DNA from: Glandiceps talaboti
Lineage: Eukaryota > Hemichordata > Enteropneusta > Spengelidae
DNA: 64,000 nt
NCBI RefSeq assembly: GCF_964340395.1
Contig: NC_135560.1
Location: 8,768,598 to 8,832,597, forward strand
Direction: 5' to 3'
Under the pieces are notes generated by a model. It did not search any database and was not told the origin of the DNA. It saw only the letters and a program-made list of their open reading frames with translations. The position numbers and the translations under genes were made by a program. Positions 24,701 through 57,323 of this stretch are shown here, piece by piece; within the stretch, counting starts at the first letter, position 1, and each line of letters opens with the position of its first letter.

Positions 24701-26177
24701 ATATCAATTTTTTCTCACTTTTATGTGACCCTGTAAAACCTTCTGATGAACAGGATAAGCTAAGGTATTTAGACTGTAGGTTATGCTATTGGTAGGCTTT
24801 CTCTGTCATTGTGATGGAGTGATGGGGTAGAAGAACCTGAAGACGATTTTATAATCAGTACCACTATTTACAGTCATAGTAATAGCCAGTAGAGAAGGCC
24901 CCCTAAGACAACATATTTATATTCAGTGTCACTACTTACACTCTTACAGAATCATAATAATATGCAGTAGAGAAAGGCCCCCTAGGACAACACATTTATA
25001 TTCACTATCACTACTTACAGAATCATAATAATATCCAGTAGAGAAAGGCCCCCTAGGACAACACATTTATATTCACTATCACTACTTACAGAATCATAAT
25101 AATATCCAGTACTGTAATCATAATACAGACCACTTGTCTCGTCATAAACAAATCCTGACTGTGTAAGAGCTGCCTCAGCTGTTGCTTTTAATGTGTCAGC
25201 TATAGATAGGCCTTCATCCTGGAATGAAATACATGAATCAAGTTGTATATAAATGAGGAAAGAAAGTTAGTTGTGGTAAATATGATGTCATTTCCTGCAT
25301 GGTATTCCCACAAACCCTTGCAAGAGACTCAAAATGGTCGGAACACATGTCAAGTGCAGTAGGGCTCATTATATTTACAGGATTTTAAAGTTGAATAAGT
25401 TACCATGGTGGTGTTTTATCACTCAGTTGATACTAATATTAAATCAATAAAAGTTTACCTAAGGTAGCAATAAGTCTGACTAGACTTTTCCATTAAAGGC
25501 TGTATTTTAGTTAACCTTTTGAATAAAGACCAAATATCAATCTTTCGATTATCAATTTGAAATTTTAAACAGATTTAGAGAAGTGTCTACTTGAGGTTGA
25601 TAATACAAAATGTGTACAAGTTAAGGTGTCCTCCAAACTCCAAACTGCACCCTTAACTGAAGCATAATTATAGCTATGTATAATTACTATGTTCAGGTCA
25701 CATTCCTTTACTCTCTGCATGCAGAATTTCTCAAATTACTGCATCTTTGAAAATCAAAATTCTCAAAAAAGGTAAATTCACTTAAAAGATTTTCAAATAG
25801 TTGTTGTAAAAACAGGAATTATCCAAACTTGATCCAGTCAAGGTACTCACTTGAAGGTTTGTCAAATCATTTTGTTTTTCTACATTTGACATATTTTTTC
25901 CAGTTTGATCTTCTGAACTCTCCTGTATAACCTCAGTCTGAGTGGATGTGTCTGTGAATTTCCGACTTTTGAATTCATGCAGTTGTTTTCTTAATGTGTT
26001 CACATCTTTTCTAAGACTTTCATTATAACTTTCAGCTATCTCCCGACTTCTTTCTTCTTTGCTCAACTTTTTCTCAAGTTTGGTTTTCTCTGCCACTGCT
26101 TGTTTCAGCTCACCTTCCAATGAGACTACCCTTTTCTTCAAATCTTCAAGTTCTGAGAGTGCTTCTGGTAGCTCCAT
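18036..26177 (-). CDS. AGGF1: Angiogenic factor with G-patch and FHA domains 1 (AGGF1)
   Basis: Ten coding exons: 25851-26177, 25090-25218, 24079-24321, 22818-23091, 22264-22372, 21423-21573, 20915-21074, 20460-20670, 18939-19038 and 18036-18338. They sum to 2007 nt, 668 residues plus stop, with all GT-AG phases consistent. Domains: N-terminal coiled coil (about 5-75, Lys/Glu heptads); OCRE tyrosine octamers (SGLYYDYSTGYYYDS and NQLYYDQNTGIYYYY, about 130-180); acidic Ser/Glu-rich stretch (about 235-325); FHA domain (about 325-445, with GGTIGR, SKKHAEI and GSQNGT); a DETCNDCEPG segment; and a G-patch (GHKMLKKMGWKDGQLLG, about 540-585) with a conserved NWDKAR tail. The order matches vertebrate AGGF1 (about 714 aa). 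In vertebrates AGGF1 is a nuclear and secreted angiogenic protein linked to splicing and TWEAK signalling; the invertebrate role is more likely nuclear RNA processing, inferred from OCRE and G-patch. Introns carry large CA, TACA and AC arrays. Confidence 0.96.
18421..18844. repeat. AC-rich microsatellite cluster in the last AGGF1 intron
   Basis: Pure (AC)n runs at about 18421-18484 and 18775-18844 flank a mixed CA/CAGA/GACA region. Long cysteine-valine open frames here are repeat artefacts. Confidence 0.97.
19956..20190 (+). repeat. Dispersed repeat, copy 1 (partner near 42.1 kb)
   Basis: Shares ordered blocks with 42100-42310 in the same orientation: CAGTCTTCAGCTAGTTCTCA, AATTTTTACTAA, AAGGCATTTTA-like, TCCAG..AAA and TATCTG. 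Non-coding, in an AGGF1 intron. Confidence 0.7.
20832..20977 (-). repeat. Diverged 71-bp duplication of the end of AGGF1 exon 7
   Basis: The end of the FHA-terminal exon (20905-20977, containing GTACAATGCCCGGTTCACAG) has a diverged copy at 20832-20905 (GTACAATACCTGGTTCACAG), 71 bp downstream on the gene strand. The copy reaches the sequence equivalent to the splice donor. Confidence 0.8.
21642..21713. repeat. (CA)n microsatellite
   Basis: About 36 uninterrupted CA units in the intron between the AGGF1 FHA exons. Confidence 0.98.
21870..22212. repeat. (TACA)n tetranucleotide array, about 300 bp
   Basis: Uninterrupted TACA units from about 21913 to 22210, preceded by a mixed CA/TACA region. 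It lies only about 50 bp from the AGGF1 exon at 22264-22372 that starts the FHA domain. Confidence 0.98.
23700..23860. repeat. Short tandem repeat in AGGF1 intron 3
   Basis: Two to three imperfect units with GCCAGCACTGTA and CTACATCTACAGAGCAAACACT, about 70 bp apart. Confidence 0.75.
24870..25091 (-). repeat. 71-bp tandem repeat copying the end and donor of AGGF1 exon 2
   Basis: The 3' end of the OCRE exon plus its GTAAGT donor is repeated downstream in the intron. Units begin at 25088, 25017 and 24946, exactly 71 bp apart, with a more diverged fourth at 24870. Each repeats ACAGAATCATAATAATAT on the plus strand, that is ATTATTATGATTCT|GTAAG on the gene strand. Since 71 is not a multiple of 3, the extra donors would shift the frame if used. 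Confidence 0.9.
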
Positions 26178-26496
26178 GATGTTTTTTATCAGTGGATGTA
26201 ATCAAATGGAAATTTTTCTTGGAGTTTGTTTTAACTGAAAGAACAATGATACATGTTATCCACAAATATTTTTCTCTGTTCAGCTGAAGAAAATATGAAT
26301 GACATAAAGGGCCATTGTCATTAGGAGTTGGAAAAGGGAAGTGACAAAACCTGAATGGAATGAATATTTTCTGTGATTTTATAATCATATAGTCTACATA
26401 ACTGTGCCCAACTGACAGTGTGTATTAACTTAATTGGCATGACAAAATTTGCTTATCCACTGACTCTCATATATTTTGAGTAATGCACTTTGCTTA

Positions 26497-26620
26497 AAGG
26501 GGAACACCACTCCAGGAGATAGATGTATTTTCATAAACTTTGGCCTTGGGTTCTGAAGAGCCATTTCAAGATTTCACATCACGCAAATTGCATCGATTGC
26601 CAAAAAAACACCAAATTCAA
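26497..26620. repeat. Fragment of an inverted-repeat element (partner at 33.5-33.9 kb)
   Basis: TTAAAGGGGAAC...TATTTTCATAAACTTTGG...GGGTTCTG matches the arm at 33826-33880 read in reverse complement. Confidence 0.6.
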
Positions 26621-27520
26621 ACTCTATTTCACCTCTATTATTCTCACACTGGTCCACTGTTGCATCATGGGACTTAGCAGACATACATATGTATTAGATG
26701 CGCACTGAATATTCATGATTATTTATCTATGATGCACTGGGCATGTAGTTCACGAATTGATTGCTTAATTTACAAATCCACCCTCATCCTACAAAATGTC
26801 TTACCTTGTCCAGTGAATGAATAGAAGTGTGTAATAATATAACAAAAATATGGTGCACACGACCAGATGCCTCCTATCCAGATAATCTACACTCACTGGT
26901 GCAGTGGTGGTATGGTTTGAGGTCGGCTGTAAATAAATAATATCCAACGTCGCTACCTTTGTTGTAGTTTAAGCCATTTCACGGTCAATTCTTCGCATTA
27001 TCCGTTATCTAGAAAGACCAAAAGAGTGACTATGAAATTTAAAACGCAAACCATCATATTTTTTCGCAAAATATTTCAGAATTTGACATGTGGGTATCTA
27101 AGTTTATGTCGAAGGAAACCACACACCACCACAATCGAGGAGAAGACCACTCCATTATGACCTTTGACATTTCAGGAACCCTGGGATAGCAATGGCTGCG
27201 CCCATGTGTAAATAGGTGAGACAATTTTTGTCTTTAAAAAGGATGAATTTCTACGATAAATATTAATCTATTTGAAATAATTTTTTGTTAGTAAGAGAAA
27301 TTCGTCCTTCCGGTTCTTAACTTATCACATTAGGTTGTCGTCAAAACGTCCATACTTTATGGAAATTGTCTTCGAGTATTACAAAATGATGATGAACTTC
27401 AATATTCAACAACAGCCTGCAAACAGTGTAACCCATGTCATCATCACACTGGGGTAAACTTGTGACAGAAATGTTCACACACGACGATGATATGTCACAC
27501 ATAGGGAAACAAGATCACGC

Positions 27521-27806
<286 letters not shown>

Positions 27807-28006
27807 TGCATTCATTTTTTTGTGTGTCTTCAGATGCATGGCCATGGGCAATTATATTAAAGCTTACCACTTACAAATTCAACAGGCTATTTGTTCCTTA
27901 TATACACCAGGGGAAGTACCAGTTTACAGTGTGTGTGTCCACATCTATCTCATGTAGAAACTTGAGTACATTGACATCCATTTGACTGGAAATCTTGGTT
28001 GCAACC

Positions 28007-30724
28007 ATGACAAGGTGGGCTAGAGGAGGACCCAAGAAAAGACCTCATGAAGCTACTTCATGGAATGAGTTAAAAACAGAAGGACACAAAAAATCAAGGA
28101 CATCAAATCCTGAAGAACTTGAAGAAGGTCAGAAAAAGACAACTATAGATGTGCCCAAGAAAAAGAAACTCAAAATCAAGCGTAAACCCAAATCTATAGA
28201 ACAAGCTGAAGGCCATGTATCAATCATTGACAAAATTGCTGCAGCTGATGCCGTGAAAGTTGTTAGAAAAAAGGACAAATTAAAGAAAAAAGACAAAGGC
28301 AAGAAAAGGAAGTTAGTAGTTGTGTCTGAAAAACAGGGTGGAATAGCAGACTCATTGCATCATGTTAGACTGAAGGATAAGAATTTGAAAGGTGAAAAGA
28401 CAAAGAAAAAATTATCAGAACTAAGTCCTTCAGAAATAGCTCTGAAGAAAGAGAGAAGAAGAGAAGAAAGAAGATTGAAAAGGATCAAACAAAGAGAAAA
28501 TAAAAAGGTAAAGCTCAGAGCCTCTGATGTCTATTCATAGTGTCATGGTGCTAAAGACATCAGGTATTAGTATAGACAGGCTTCTATCATCTCACGCTAC
28601 TGTAACATAATATGCCGTCAATTCTATACTGCTCCTGTATTTTAGTACAAATGATATATTGGTGCATAGCAGACACGTTTTTGTGCCAAAATAATCAACA
28701 TCAAAGTTTATTAATAATCATTTTCAATATAAATTGCTTGGTATATATCAGCAGCTTACAGATGATTAATTAACTGAAAAGGGTCAATTGATGATTTGAT
28801 AAGTAAGTGTGAAATCAACATGCTGTAAGTACCTATTCTCACATCCTGGCAATGTAAGAATGTGAGACAGCGAGTGTTGGATAGATTTAGTACATGTCTT
28901 ATTGCAAACATTCTCTTGTTGTAAATCAGAAATGATGCATTAATTGATAAACAATGTATTTCAACAATTTTGGGTGCCAATATATGTCACAGTTTTAGTT
29001 CTGTCTGAAGCAGGGTTGGTAATGAGAGATTCGTAACACAGTAGAATTGTTTGTTTATTTTCAAATGTTCAGGTGTGCTTCCAATGCAGACAACCAGGAC
29101 ATGGTGTTGCTGACTGCCCTAGTATAGCAGATGATGTAGAACAAGGTGTTGGTATCTGTTTCAGGTGTGGTTCAACTGAACATACTTCACATCAATGTAC
29201 AGTAAAAGTCAAATCAAAGAAAGGTATTATTATCACAATCCTAAATTTTAAACCCCTATGTTTGAATCCGATGATCTGTTTTACACATGCAAATTTTAAT
29301 CCAAATCAGATATGGGTCTTTGGTACACAACATAGTTGTCTTGTGTACTTTATTTATATTTGATGTTTTTCTTAAAATATGTGCATGAATATAGTTTGGT
29401 GATATGAAATATTAGTTTCCAAAAAGCCATGTACTTATTTCTGGTGTATGCAGAATTTTAATTAAAATGGTCTGAGTCAGACCGTCTGACAAACCATGTT
29501 TTATGCTGTGTTGATATCAGGTATTAAAAAGTAATGTAACTTGTGCAATCTGACTACCAATGGCAGGTAGGTATTGTAGTCATAAAATCAATGCATCTAC
29601 AGGTTTGGCTCTTAACTTTAACCTCTGTCAGGGCATAAGTTCTGAATAGTGGGTCAATTGAGGTGCAAGAAACAATTTTCAAGTTTGTGTTTGGAAGAAA
29701 AGTCTACTTTGATACAAAATTATGAATTCTAGAAGTTAAATATGCTAAACAGTTGCCAAAGTTTATTTTCAGACAAACATGGTTTAATATGTGAGGCACT
29801 CTTATTTTACAATGATGACACGTTTTTAAATTGTTGAACTTTTTTTTATATATTATAGGTGATTTCCCATTTGCCAAATGTTTCATATGTCATGGTAGAG
29901 GACATTTATCAAAACAGTGTCCAAATAATCCCAGGGGTCTGTATCCTCTAGGGGGAGGGTGTAAAGTGTGTGGATCAGTGGAACACTTTGTCAGAGATTG
30001 TCCAGAGGCAGTGAATACTAAAGGTAATGGCCAAACACTTTGTCTGTGTTTGTTTGATCACAATTCCACATATGATAGAAGGATAGTGCTACATGTATCA
30101 TACATTATAGGTGACAGAGCCCCCATGGTATGTATGCTAGTGTGGTGTCCCTTAATTACATGAGTGCTTGCAGTTTAGTCTATGGCTGCAGTACACTCAA
30201 AGTGCTGCAGAAAACACCACAAGTATGAGTTTTACTGGTACATGTGTAATACCCAATACACAGTTTTTTAATTAGGAATTGGGTTTGATTTTTTGTAATT
30301 ATTTATGAGTAATAATAGCCATAAAACACTTTATGGTAAATGAAAGACAGTATCACCATTAGTTGTTTTAACAAAATGAGGAACTCTGTTATTTTGACAG
30401 CACACCTGTGTGAAATGTAAACAAAATGACATCTATGTGTCTTGAAGTATGTGTATTTATGTGAAGTAAACCACCCAACTGTTTCAGTGGTAGAATGATA
30501 TAGTAGAGCGCCATCTACGGTCAATATGCTTTTCCATATGTACTTCTGTTTTTTATTTGATATCCTTTTGTCCTTCATTTGATGCAGAGTCAGAGCCCAC
30601 ACTTGAAGCAGCTACTATTCAGAAGAAACAACTACAGAGCGCTGATGCTGAGCCAACACTGGCAAAACCTCAGAGTCACAAGCAAACTGTCATCAAAAAA
30701 ACTCCAAAGATAGTAAAATTTTAA
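28007..30724 (+). CDS. ZCCHC9: Zinc finger CCHC domain-containing protein 9 (ZCCHC9)
   Basis: Four exons: 28007-28507, 29073-29223, 29859-30023 and 30588-30724. They total 954 nt, 317 residues plus stop, with all junction phases agreeing. The start at 28007 gives MTRWAR, the conserved N-terminus of the family; an in-frame ATG four codons earlier is less likely. A long Lys-rich basic region (about 1-167, probably nuclear/nucleolar targeting) precedes four CX2CX4HX4C zinc knuckles: CFQCRQPGHGVADC, CFRCGSTEHTSHQC, CFICHGRGHLSKQC and CKVCGSVEHFVRDC. The tail ends KIVKF, like the vertebrate protein. Such proteins are nuclear/nucleolar RNA-binding proteins, and a role with ribosomal RNA or MAPK signalling has been proposed for mammalian forms. 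The basic N-terminal part is longer than in human (about 271 aa). It is divergent from AGGF1 and convergent with SHC. Confidence 0.97.
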
Positions 30725-30923
30725 AAACCCAACAAAAATTTGTTACAGATATTGCATCATAACCATTCATATTTGTAAACCATAATTTTAATGTTTTTAT
30801 CAAGGACATCAATTTGATTAATTTTTTTTTCAAAGTTCAATTTCATCAATGCCAAACATATTTATGGTTCCCATGAAGTTACATTCAATTCAAGTTTGAG
30901 CAGTGTAACTTTTGATTTTTAGT

Positions 30924-30929
30924 AATAAA
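30924..30929 (+). terminator. Candidate poly(A) signal of ZCCHC9
   Basis: AATAAA, 200 nt after the stop codon. Confidence 0.55.
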
Positions 30930-31324
30930 ATATGATGAGTACAGTACTGTACATAGGTTGATTTTGTTCTGTTAATGGTTTTATTCTTTTCCAGGTGATG
31001 AATGTTACCTTTGACTTTCAACATTGACATTTTTGATCTTGTCTCCTATGTTGATATTTACCATATACATACATGTATCTAGATTTGAATAGCGATGTGA
31101 TGTGAGGGTTTATAGTTGATCATCTTGGTAATCTTTCCATAAAAATTCTTTTAAATCTATTGGTAACTTTTTGACATTTGTGTATGCATGGAGATATAAT
31201 AGGAAATTTCCCTGCAAGTATTCTTTTATTTTTTTAAGTGAAATGTAGAACGTGTGTGTAACAGAGTTATTAGAAGATAAACTAAATTATGAGGTGAGCA
31301 CAGATTTCATGCGCAAAAATATAC

Positions 31325-31465
31325 CTACATACATGCATACATACACACACACACATACATACTTACATACACGCACATATACATGCACACATACATACAT
31401 ACATACATACATACATACACACACACAAATACTACATACATACCTACATACACACATGCATACAT

Positions 31466-31502
<37 letters not shown>

Positions 31503-31615
31503 TTCATGCATACATACACACACACACACACACACACACATACATACATACATACATAACATACATACATACATACATACATACATACACACACACATGC
31601 ATATATACACACATG
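31325..31615. repeat. Mixed CATA/CA microsatellite
   Basis: Alternating TACA tetramers and CA runs over about 290 bp, downstream of ZCCHC9. Confidence 0.97.
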
Positions 31616-33129
31616 GTATATTGTAGTACATGTACTACCGTATATATTCTCCAGATTTTCAATGCTAAAGCAGACATTAAAGAGTGAACATAATATTTCA
31701 TTTTAATACCTTCATTTTACATAGGAAATGAAATACTAAGCTGTACAGGGTCAAGGGTCAATGAAATGGACAATCTTTTCTTATTCTATTAATTTACATG
31801 TTGGCAGCCACATTTGAAAAAAAAAAGGGAATTATTTTCTTTATTTTCCACAAGATGTGTGGTGGTGTCTTTTTGATTTTGAAATCGGCTCTTTTGAAGG
31901 TTTCCTGTGTGTTTGTAAAGGATTACCTAATTTTGATGTCTTTTGTTTCAGTGTCAGTTCACTTCTTTATCAGCTGTTGACTAATCTATTAGAAGTCTCC
32001 CAAGGTGAACACCCACAAAAGTGTAATTTGGGCTACACTTAAATGTGAAAAAAATTAATTTGAAATATCATATTTGACATGATAATAGATAATTCACCTA
32101 AGTTGTCAATGGGGTCATTAACCTCTGGTATTAACTCAATAGTCACTGCATGACATCCTAGATGACATGGTCACCATGGTAACTAGCTCAAGTCCTTTCA
32201 ACTCTTAAGCTGGCATATCAAGGATATATGGTTTCATACTTCGTTGTTGATCAGACTATAAACGCAAGATCTACTGTTTCATAATTCACTACTGATCAGA
32301 TGACTGTAGAGTGGTATGATCACGACATCCATTGCAGAAGGCGCTTAAGAAATATGTAGCATTATTATATTATATAGACTGACACACGAGGTGTTCATGA
32401 AAATATGGGCCTGTATGTATGTTATTTTATTTATATACTTGCCAGAATATACTGTGTAATTCAAGACAAGCGAGTGAGTGAAATTTTAAACAAAAAGAGA
32501 CATCATGCTAATTCTTTAGGTTTGATTTTACAGTATCAAAGCTACATCTTGACATTTTTTTACAAACATGAATAGTTGATTTAGTTTTAAGTGAAAACTT
32601 ACAAAACATTCAAATACATTCAAACCAAATCAGTATGGTGATAAATACAAATAAAAAAAACCCACAAATATAATCGTTACCCTCCAGGAAATTTTTTTTT
32701 TAATGTCAGGAGGCCATGAAAAAGATTTTTTTTCTATGATGAAGACCCCACTGACATATTCTGAATATTACATATATATGTATAATACTCTGGTTCATTT
32801 ACATATCAAAGTTATGCAAATTAAGGTAAAACAATGACAGATCGGTGCACTTTTAATGTGTACCAAATCTATCAAAAAATAAAAACAAGTTTATTTATCT
32901 CAAGAATCTACCTGGTTATACTATATATATGGCATGGCAGCAAAGGACACGACATCAATTTTTTTCTCTCTAAATTCTGCAAGGTTATGGTAATACATTC
33001 ACTTTGGCTTATTAATATACAAACTAAAGGTGATGAGTACAAACCTTTGCGAACAATTCATGTAATTAGTTCAAACTGTAAGTGTAGTTCATTTAGTGGA
33101 AAACATTTCGTGCCGAAGTATTAGAGCTG

Positions 33130-33425
33130 CACTGTCTGCAACTGGAACGTTTTCTGAAACTGTTTTGTTAGAGGTAATGATTTACTTGTAATATTGTACA
33201 CCCTGAACAGTATTGTATCACCTGTGGTTAAATGTACTAGTGTAGCTGTACACATAGTATGGTCCAATAAATCCAATCAAGTTTATTTTTAGGTCCACAC
33301 CCTAAAATCAGCTCCCCCAACGTAATCATGATTTCAACCTGTCACTGTACTGCTTATGGATAAAATTGACCACTAATCAACATGTACAACGCTAATTATT
33401 GGTATTGTAACAATTTTTCAGTTAA
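33130..33425. mobile_element. MITE-like dispersed repeat, copy 1 (partner at 50.8-51.1 kb)
   Basis: The whole segment aligns in order to the reverse complement of 50800-51065: AACTGTTTT, ATATTGTA, CCAATCAA, ACCCTAAAATCAG, GTAATCATGATT, CAACCTGT and TAATTAGCG-type blocks. It lies in the ZCCHC9-SHC spacer. Confidence 0.8.
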
Positions 33426-33545
33426 TATATTGTTGGTTGTCTGATCAAAAAATTACGGTCCAGTTACAGCAAGTGAAGCTTTAAAATAAGTTTTGAAGAG
33501 AAATCATCGCCACGATGACACTTGTATCTGTTCACTAATATCCAC

Positions 33546-33880
33546 TAAAGGGGAAAAAAAGGCAAGTTTTATTTTATCTTTAATAGCTGATTGATAAGTT
33601 CAACAGGATAAAACCACTGAAGGAGATAAAAGGTATTTTGTACACTTTGGGTTCTGGAGAGATAATAAGTACTTGGGAGTCATGGATACTGATCCTTTGT
33701 TTATGCATTTCTGCTCATTCCCAAAATATGTCCACAACAAGGACCTACGTACAATGAAAAAAATTTCAACTCTGTGTTCCTCTGCAAATATTCACAATGT
33801 CCGTCACATAAAATCATTCGATGACTCTCCAGAACCCAAAGTTTATGAAAATGCCTTTATTTTATGCGTTCCCCTTTAAT
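33546..33880. mobile_element. Inverted-repeat element with arms containing ACTTTGGGTTCTGGAGAG
   Basis: ACTTTGGGTTCTGGAGAG at 33644-33661 faces its reverse complement at 33827-33844. The outer parts (GGTATTTTGTAC against GCATTTTCATAA, and AAGGGGAA against TTCCCCTT) also pair. No coding capacity. Confidence 0.75.
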
Positions 33881-34687
33881 TTGGTTGTCAATCCACACAT
33901 TGTGACGTCTATAAACTTCTTTGTGACTCAAGACTATGAGAGTGGTTCTGACGCGACAAAAAATGGCCCGTCCAATCAAATGAGGACACATAGCTTCCTT
34001 TACTGTGTAAGTATGACTTTCAAATCCCTATATTATACAGTTTTCTATTTATGTACAAAAAAATGCTTACAACAGGCTTAGAAATTTCATCTTTTACATG
34101 TAGATCAAATTTCTGGACAAACTAAATAGAACTCAGACAAGATACATTTCATGAAAATACTAAATATACTTTTCTTGTCCTTTTGGCATATTGGATGTTT
34201 CTTCCCCTACCCTATGTATTTCTTGGCTAATCCACCTGGGTGAAATTACAATTAAAAAAAATCTGCTCATGATTACCGGTATTTGAGTATTTGAGAAAAA
34301 AATTGTTTGACTTTTCAGATGTATTGAATTTACAAGAAAAGGAGTAATATGGAAACAGACTCAACTCCATGGGGAAAAAGTCTTCAAAGCTAGAAAGTTA
34401 AAGAATGAAATAAATAGAATTGGTGTCAATTGTGGTCCCTGGTTAGAGTTTTTATCATTTTAAAAGAGGTACAACAGCTAACAACTGATTATTTAGAGTC
34501 ACATTATATTTCTGTTAATAATCCACAGTCTGGTGAGTTACTTCAGCTGTAATCTCTGGGCAAGAAAGGTCTTGTTACACACACCATCATTGGCTGTTCT
34601 GTCACGATCTCTATCATGATTGGGCAATGGTTATGAATTGATCCAATCACATTGTCTCTCTGTCTTTTATTTCTTTTCACTGACTTT

Positions 34688-54983
<20,296 letters not shown>

Positions 54984-55426
54984 CTGTGTGCAAATGGAAA
55001 ATATTGAAAGTTATTCAAAACCTGCTGATCTAAGTCATATGGACGCACTGTAAAGGAAATATGTAAATTTTATGTCGTCAAGGTTCTTGGTAGGTCTGAA
55101 ACAAAGTAAACAAATCCGTTAGTCAATGATGTAAAACTTATTTCAGAAACAACGTATAATTATATGTGATAAGGAAGAATAGAGAAATTGATACTGTACG
55201 CCATTAGATATACAGTTGTAGTTATTTGCGATAAAGGTACATTTCTGAACCTAGTTTGAAGAGAATATATAGGTTTTGTCCAATTCTCTCACACATCATA
55301 CTTTGATATATTAAAGCCCCAGTGGCTATAATTTTGGATTTTTTTCATTAATTTTTGCTCATTCCAAAACATATTGAACATTTTCTGGAAGCTAATTTAC
55401 GATTCCATCCTTCTAATTAACTGAAT

Positions 55427-55725
55427 TACAACAGTGGCAATTGAGGTTTCGGCTTTCTTGGATGGACACAAACTAATTCTTATTTTTGCAACATGTTGAT
55501 TTAAGCTACTGAATGGACATTGGTTTAATTCATACTCTCAGTAGGGTGGTGTTTCTGATAGCTAGTTTTTTATCAAGTGGCCATACACTATCTTCATTAC
55601 AGTGATTATGTCCACACAACAGAGGCAGTTATCACCCATTTGTGTAGTCTACCACATGGAACAACAATAGTTTTAGTTTGTGTCTACCTTAATAGTAAGC
55701 TGAAACCTCCACTGCCACTGTAGTA
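55427..55725. mobile_element. MITE-like element, same family, copy 2
   Basis: The left arm TACAACAGTGGCAATTGAGG...GGACACAAACTAA pairs with the right arm TACTACAGTGGCAGTGGAGG...GACACAAACTAAAAC in reverse complement. It shares internal blocks with 35829-36149, such as CAACATGTCG/CAACATGTTG. Confidence 0.85.
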
Positions 55726-56070
55726 CCTGTCTGTATGTACCTATTGTTGATGGTACAGTGGACACTGTCTTGACATCCATATGTAAACAATATGAATAAG
55801 TCTTCCAGACAATTTAATTTTTGCTGACAACTTGTAAATTTGCAACATGTCGATATAAGCGATTGAATGGACATTGGTTTAATTCATACTCTCATAACTT
55901 ATACTCCATACTGGTTTTTCCTTTTTTGAAATAATTTTCTGTGTGTGAATTTGATAAGAAATAATGCAATCTGTGAAATGTGAATTTCTCTTTTTAGACA
56001 AACCCTGATTTTGTTATTTTCATTTTACTGTCTATATATGATTTAAAAGACAAAGTTGAAAGTTGTATCT

Positions 56071-56097
56071 CAAAAAAAAAAAAAAAAAAAAAAAAAA
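56071..56097 (+). repeat. Poly(A) tract
   Basis: A run of more than 25 As followed by CAGG. It could be a retroposon tail, but no retroposon body was recognised upstream. Confidence 0.8.
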
Positions 56098-56937
56098 CAG
56101 GTGATGTATCTCAGTACTGAAGTCTATAATCCTTCCAGAAAAGTGGGATATTTTTGAATGTTACACCTACTCAGAAAGTAGGACACTTTTTAGTTTCTCT
56201 TAAGATATATATAAATTATTCAGAAAGGGGGATTTAAACCAAAGAAAATAATCACAGGATCATATTACATAGAGTATCTTAAGAACTTAAATCTCGCAAA
56301 ATAAAAAGTCATTGGACCTTTAGATTTAATATTTATGTTTCTTTCAAAAGCAATCGTGATATTTTAAAATAAACTGTTTGTCACGTATTACATACATTTT
56401 TAAGATCGATAAACTAGAATCTGGGCAAATGGGGGATTTCTATTTTGTAAGGGAAATAATGAATATTATTCAAAAACTCCCATTCGCATCAATTCCAGGC
56501 TAGATCGAAAAATATAAAGTAAGGACTATCATTATAATTTTTTATCCTACTTCTTGCTTCATATTTGGACACTCCTTAATATCATAATAAATGTACTTGC
56601 TACTGACAGGTTTTATACGAAACATAATTTTAGAGAGATTACATTTCACGATTTTATCATCAATGCTTCCACAGACAATTTATTATATATTTGAGAAATC
56701 CCACTTATGAAATTTAATTTATATTCAATTTCTCATGCACTCTCTTTTCTGGATGAGTTTTCAGTTGAGTGTGTACATAAACCTTTTCAAACAGCTAAAG
56801 GTGTGATTCTTTCTCTTGAAGCAAAATATAGAAATGACACTCCAGAAAGATAGATAGCTTTCTGTATTATAACACTTCCATATAGTAAAAGAGTATTGTA
56901 TTAATATCACCTATACTATGGGTGTGGTAATGATTTG

Positions 56938-57323
56938 GTTTAATAAAAAAAATTGTGTTGTTCCAATTACGCTCAATTTTTAGAATAGGTGGGGTTGGTA
57001 GATTTTTTATTTTATTTTATTTTATTTTATATTTTTTTCATGTGTGAGTGTCTAGTTGAGGTTTTCCATTGTTTTCCAAATGGTCTCTGTGTTGTTTATT
57101 TCTTTTCATCAGATATACAGCCAGTACAGATTAGAAGAATAGTTTTATATTGTCTTTTAAAGTTTATATCAGTTTCCACATCCACTATTTCTCGTGAAAC
57201 TTCACAATTTTTGCGATTTTACTATTTTTTTCTTGAAAACTTAAAAAAAAGTTTAAGGTCGGCAGTAAAAAACTAGGTGGGGGTTGGGTAACCAGAACCG
57301 AACAATTATTTTTTTTAGGCCTT
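56938..57323. mobile_element. MITE-like element, GGTTCCG family, copy 2
   Basis: Aligns to 43739-44105 over its length (TACGCTCAATTTT, AATGGTCTCTGTGTTGTTTA, CATCCACTATTTCTCGTGA). It differs by an ATTTT pentamer expansion at 57010-57034. Confidence 0.87.

Larger units (their letters stand above)
30930..34687. other. Convergent spacer between ZCCHC9 and SHC
   Basis: Apart from the microsatellite at 31.3-31.6 kb and two small elements at 33.1-33.9 kb, no gene-like sequence was recognised. The window's ZCCHC9 and SHC genes both end into this spacer. Confidence 0.55.

Noticed and set aside
27995-28006. Earlier in-frame ATG for ZCCHC9
   Set aside because: MTRWAR at 28007 is the conserved family start; the four extra codons have no support.
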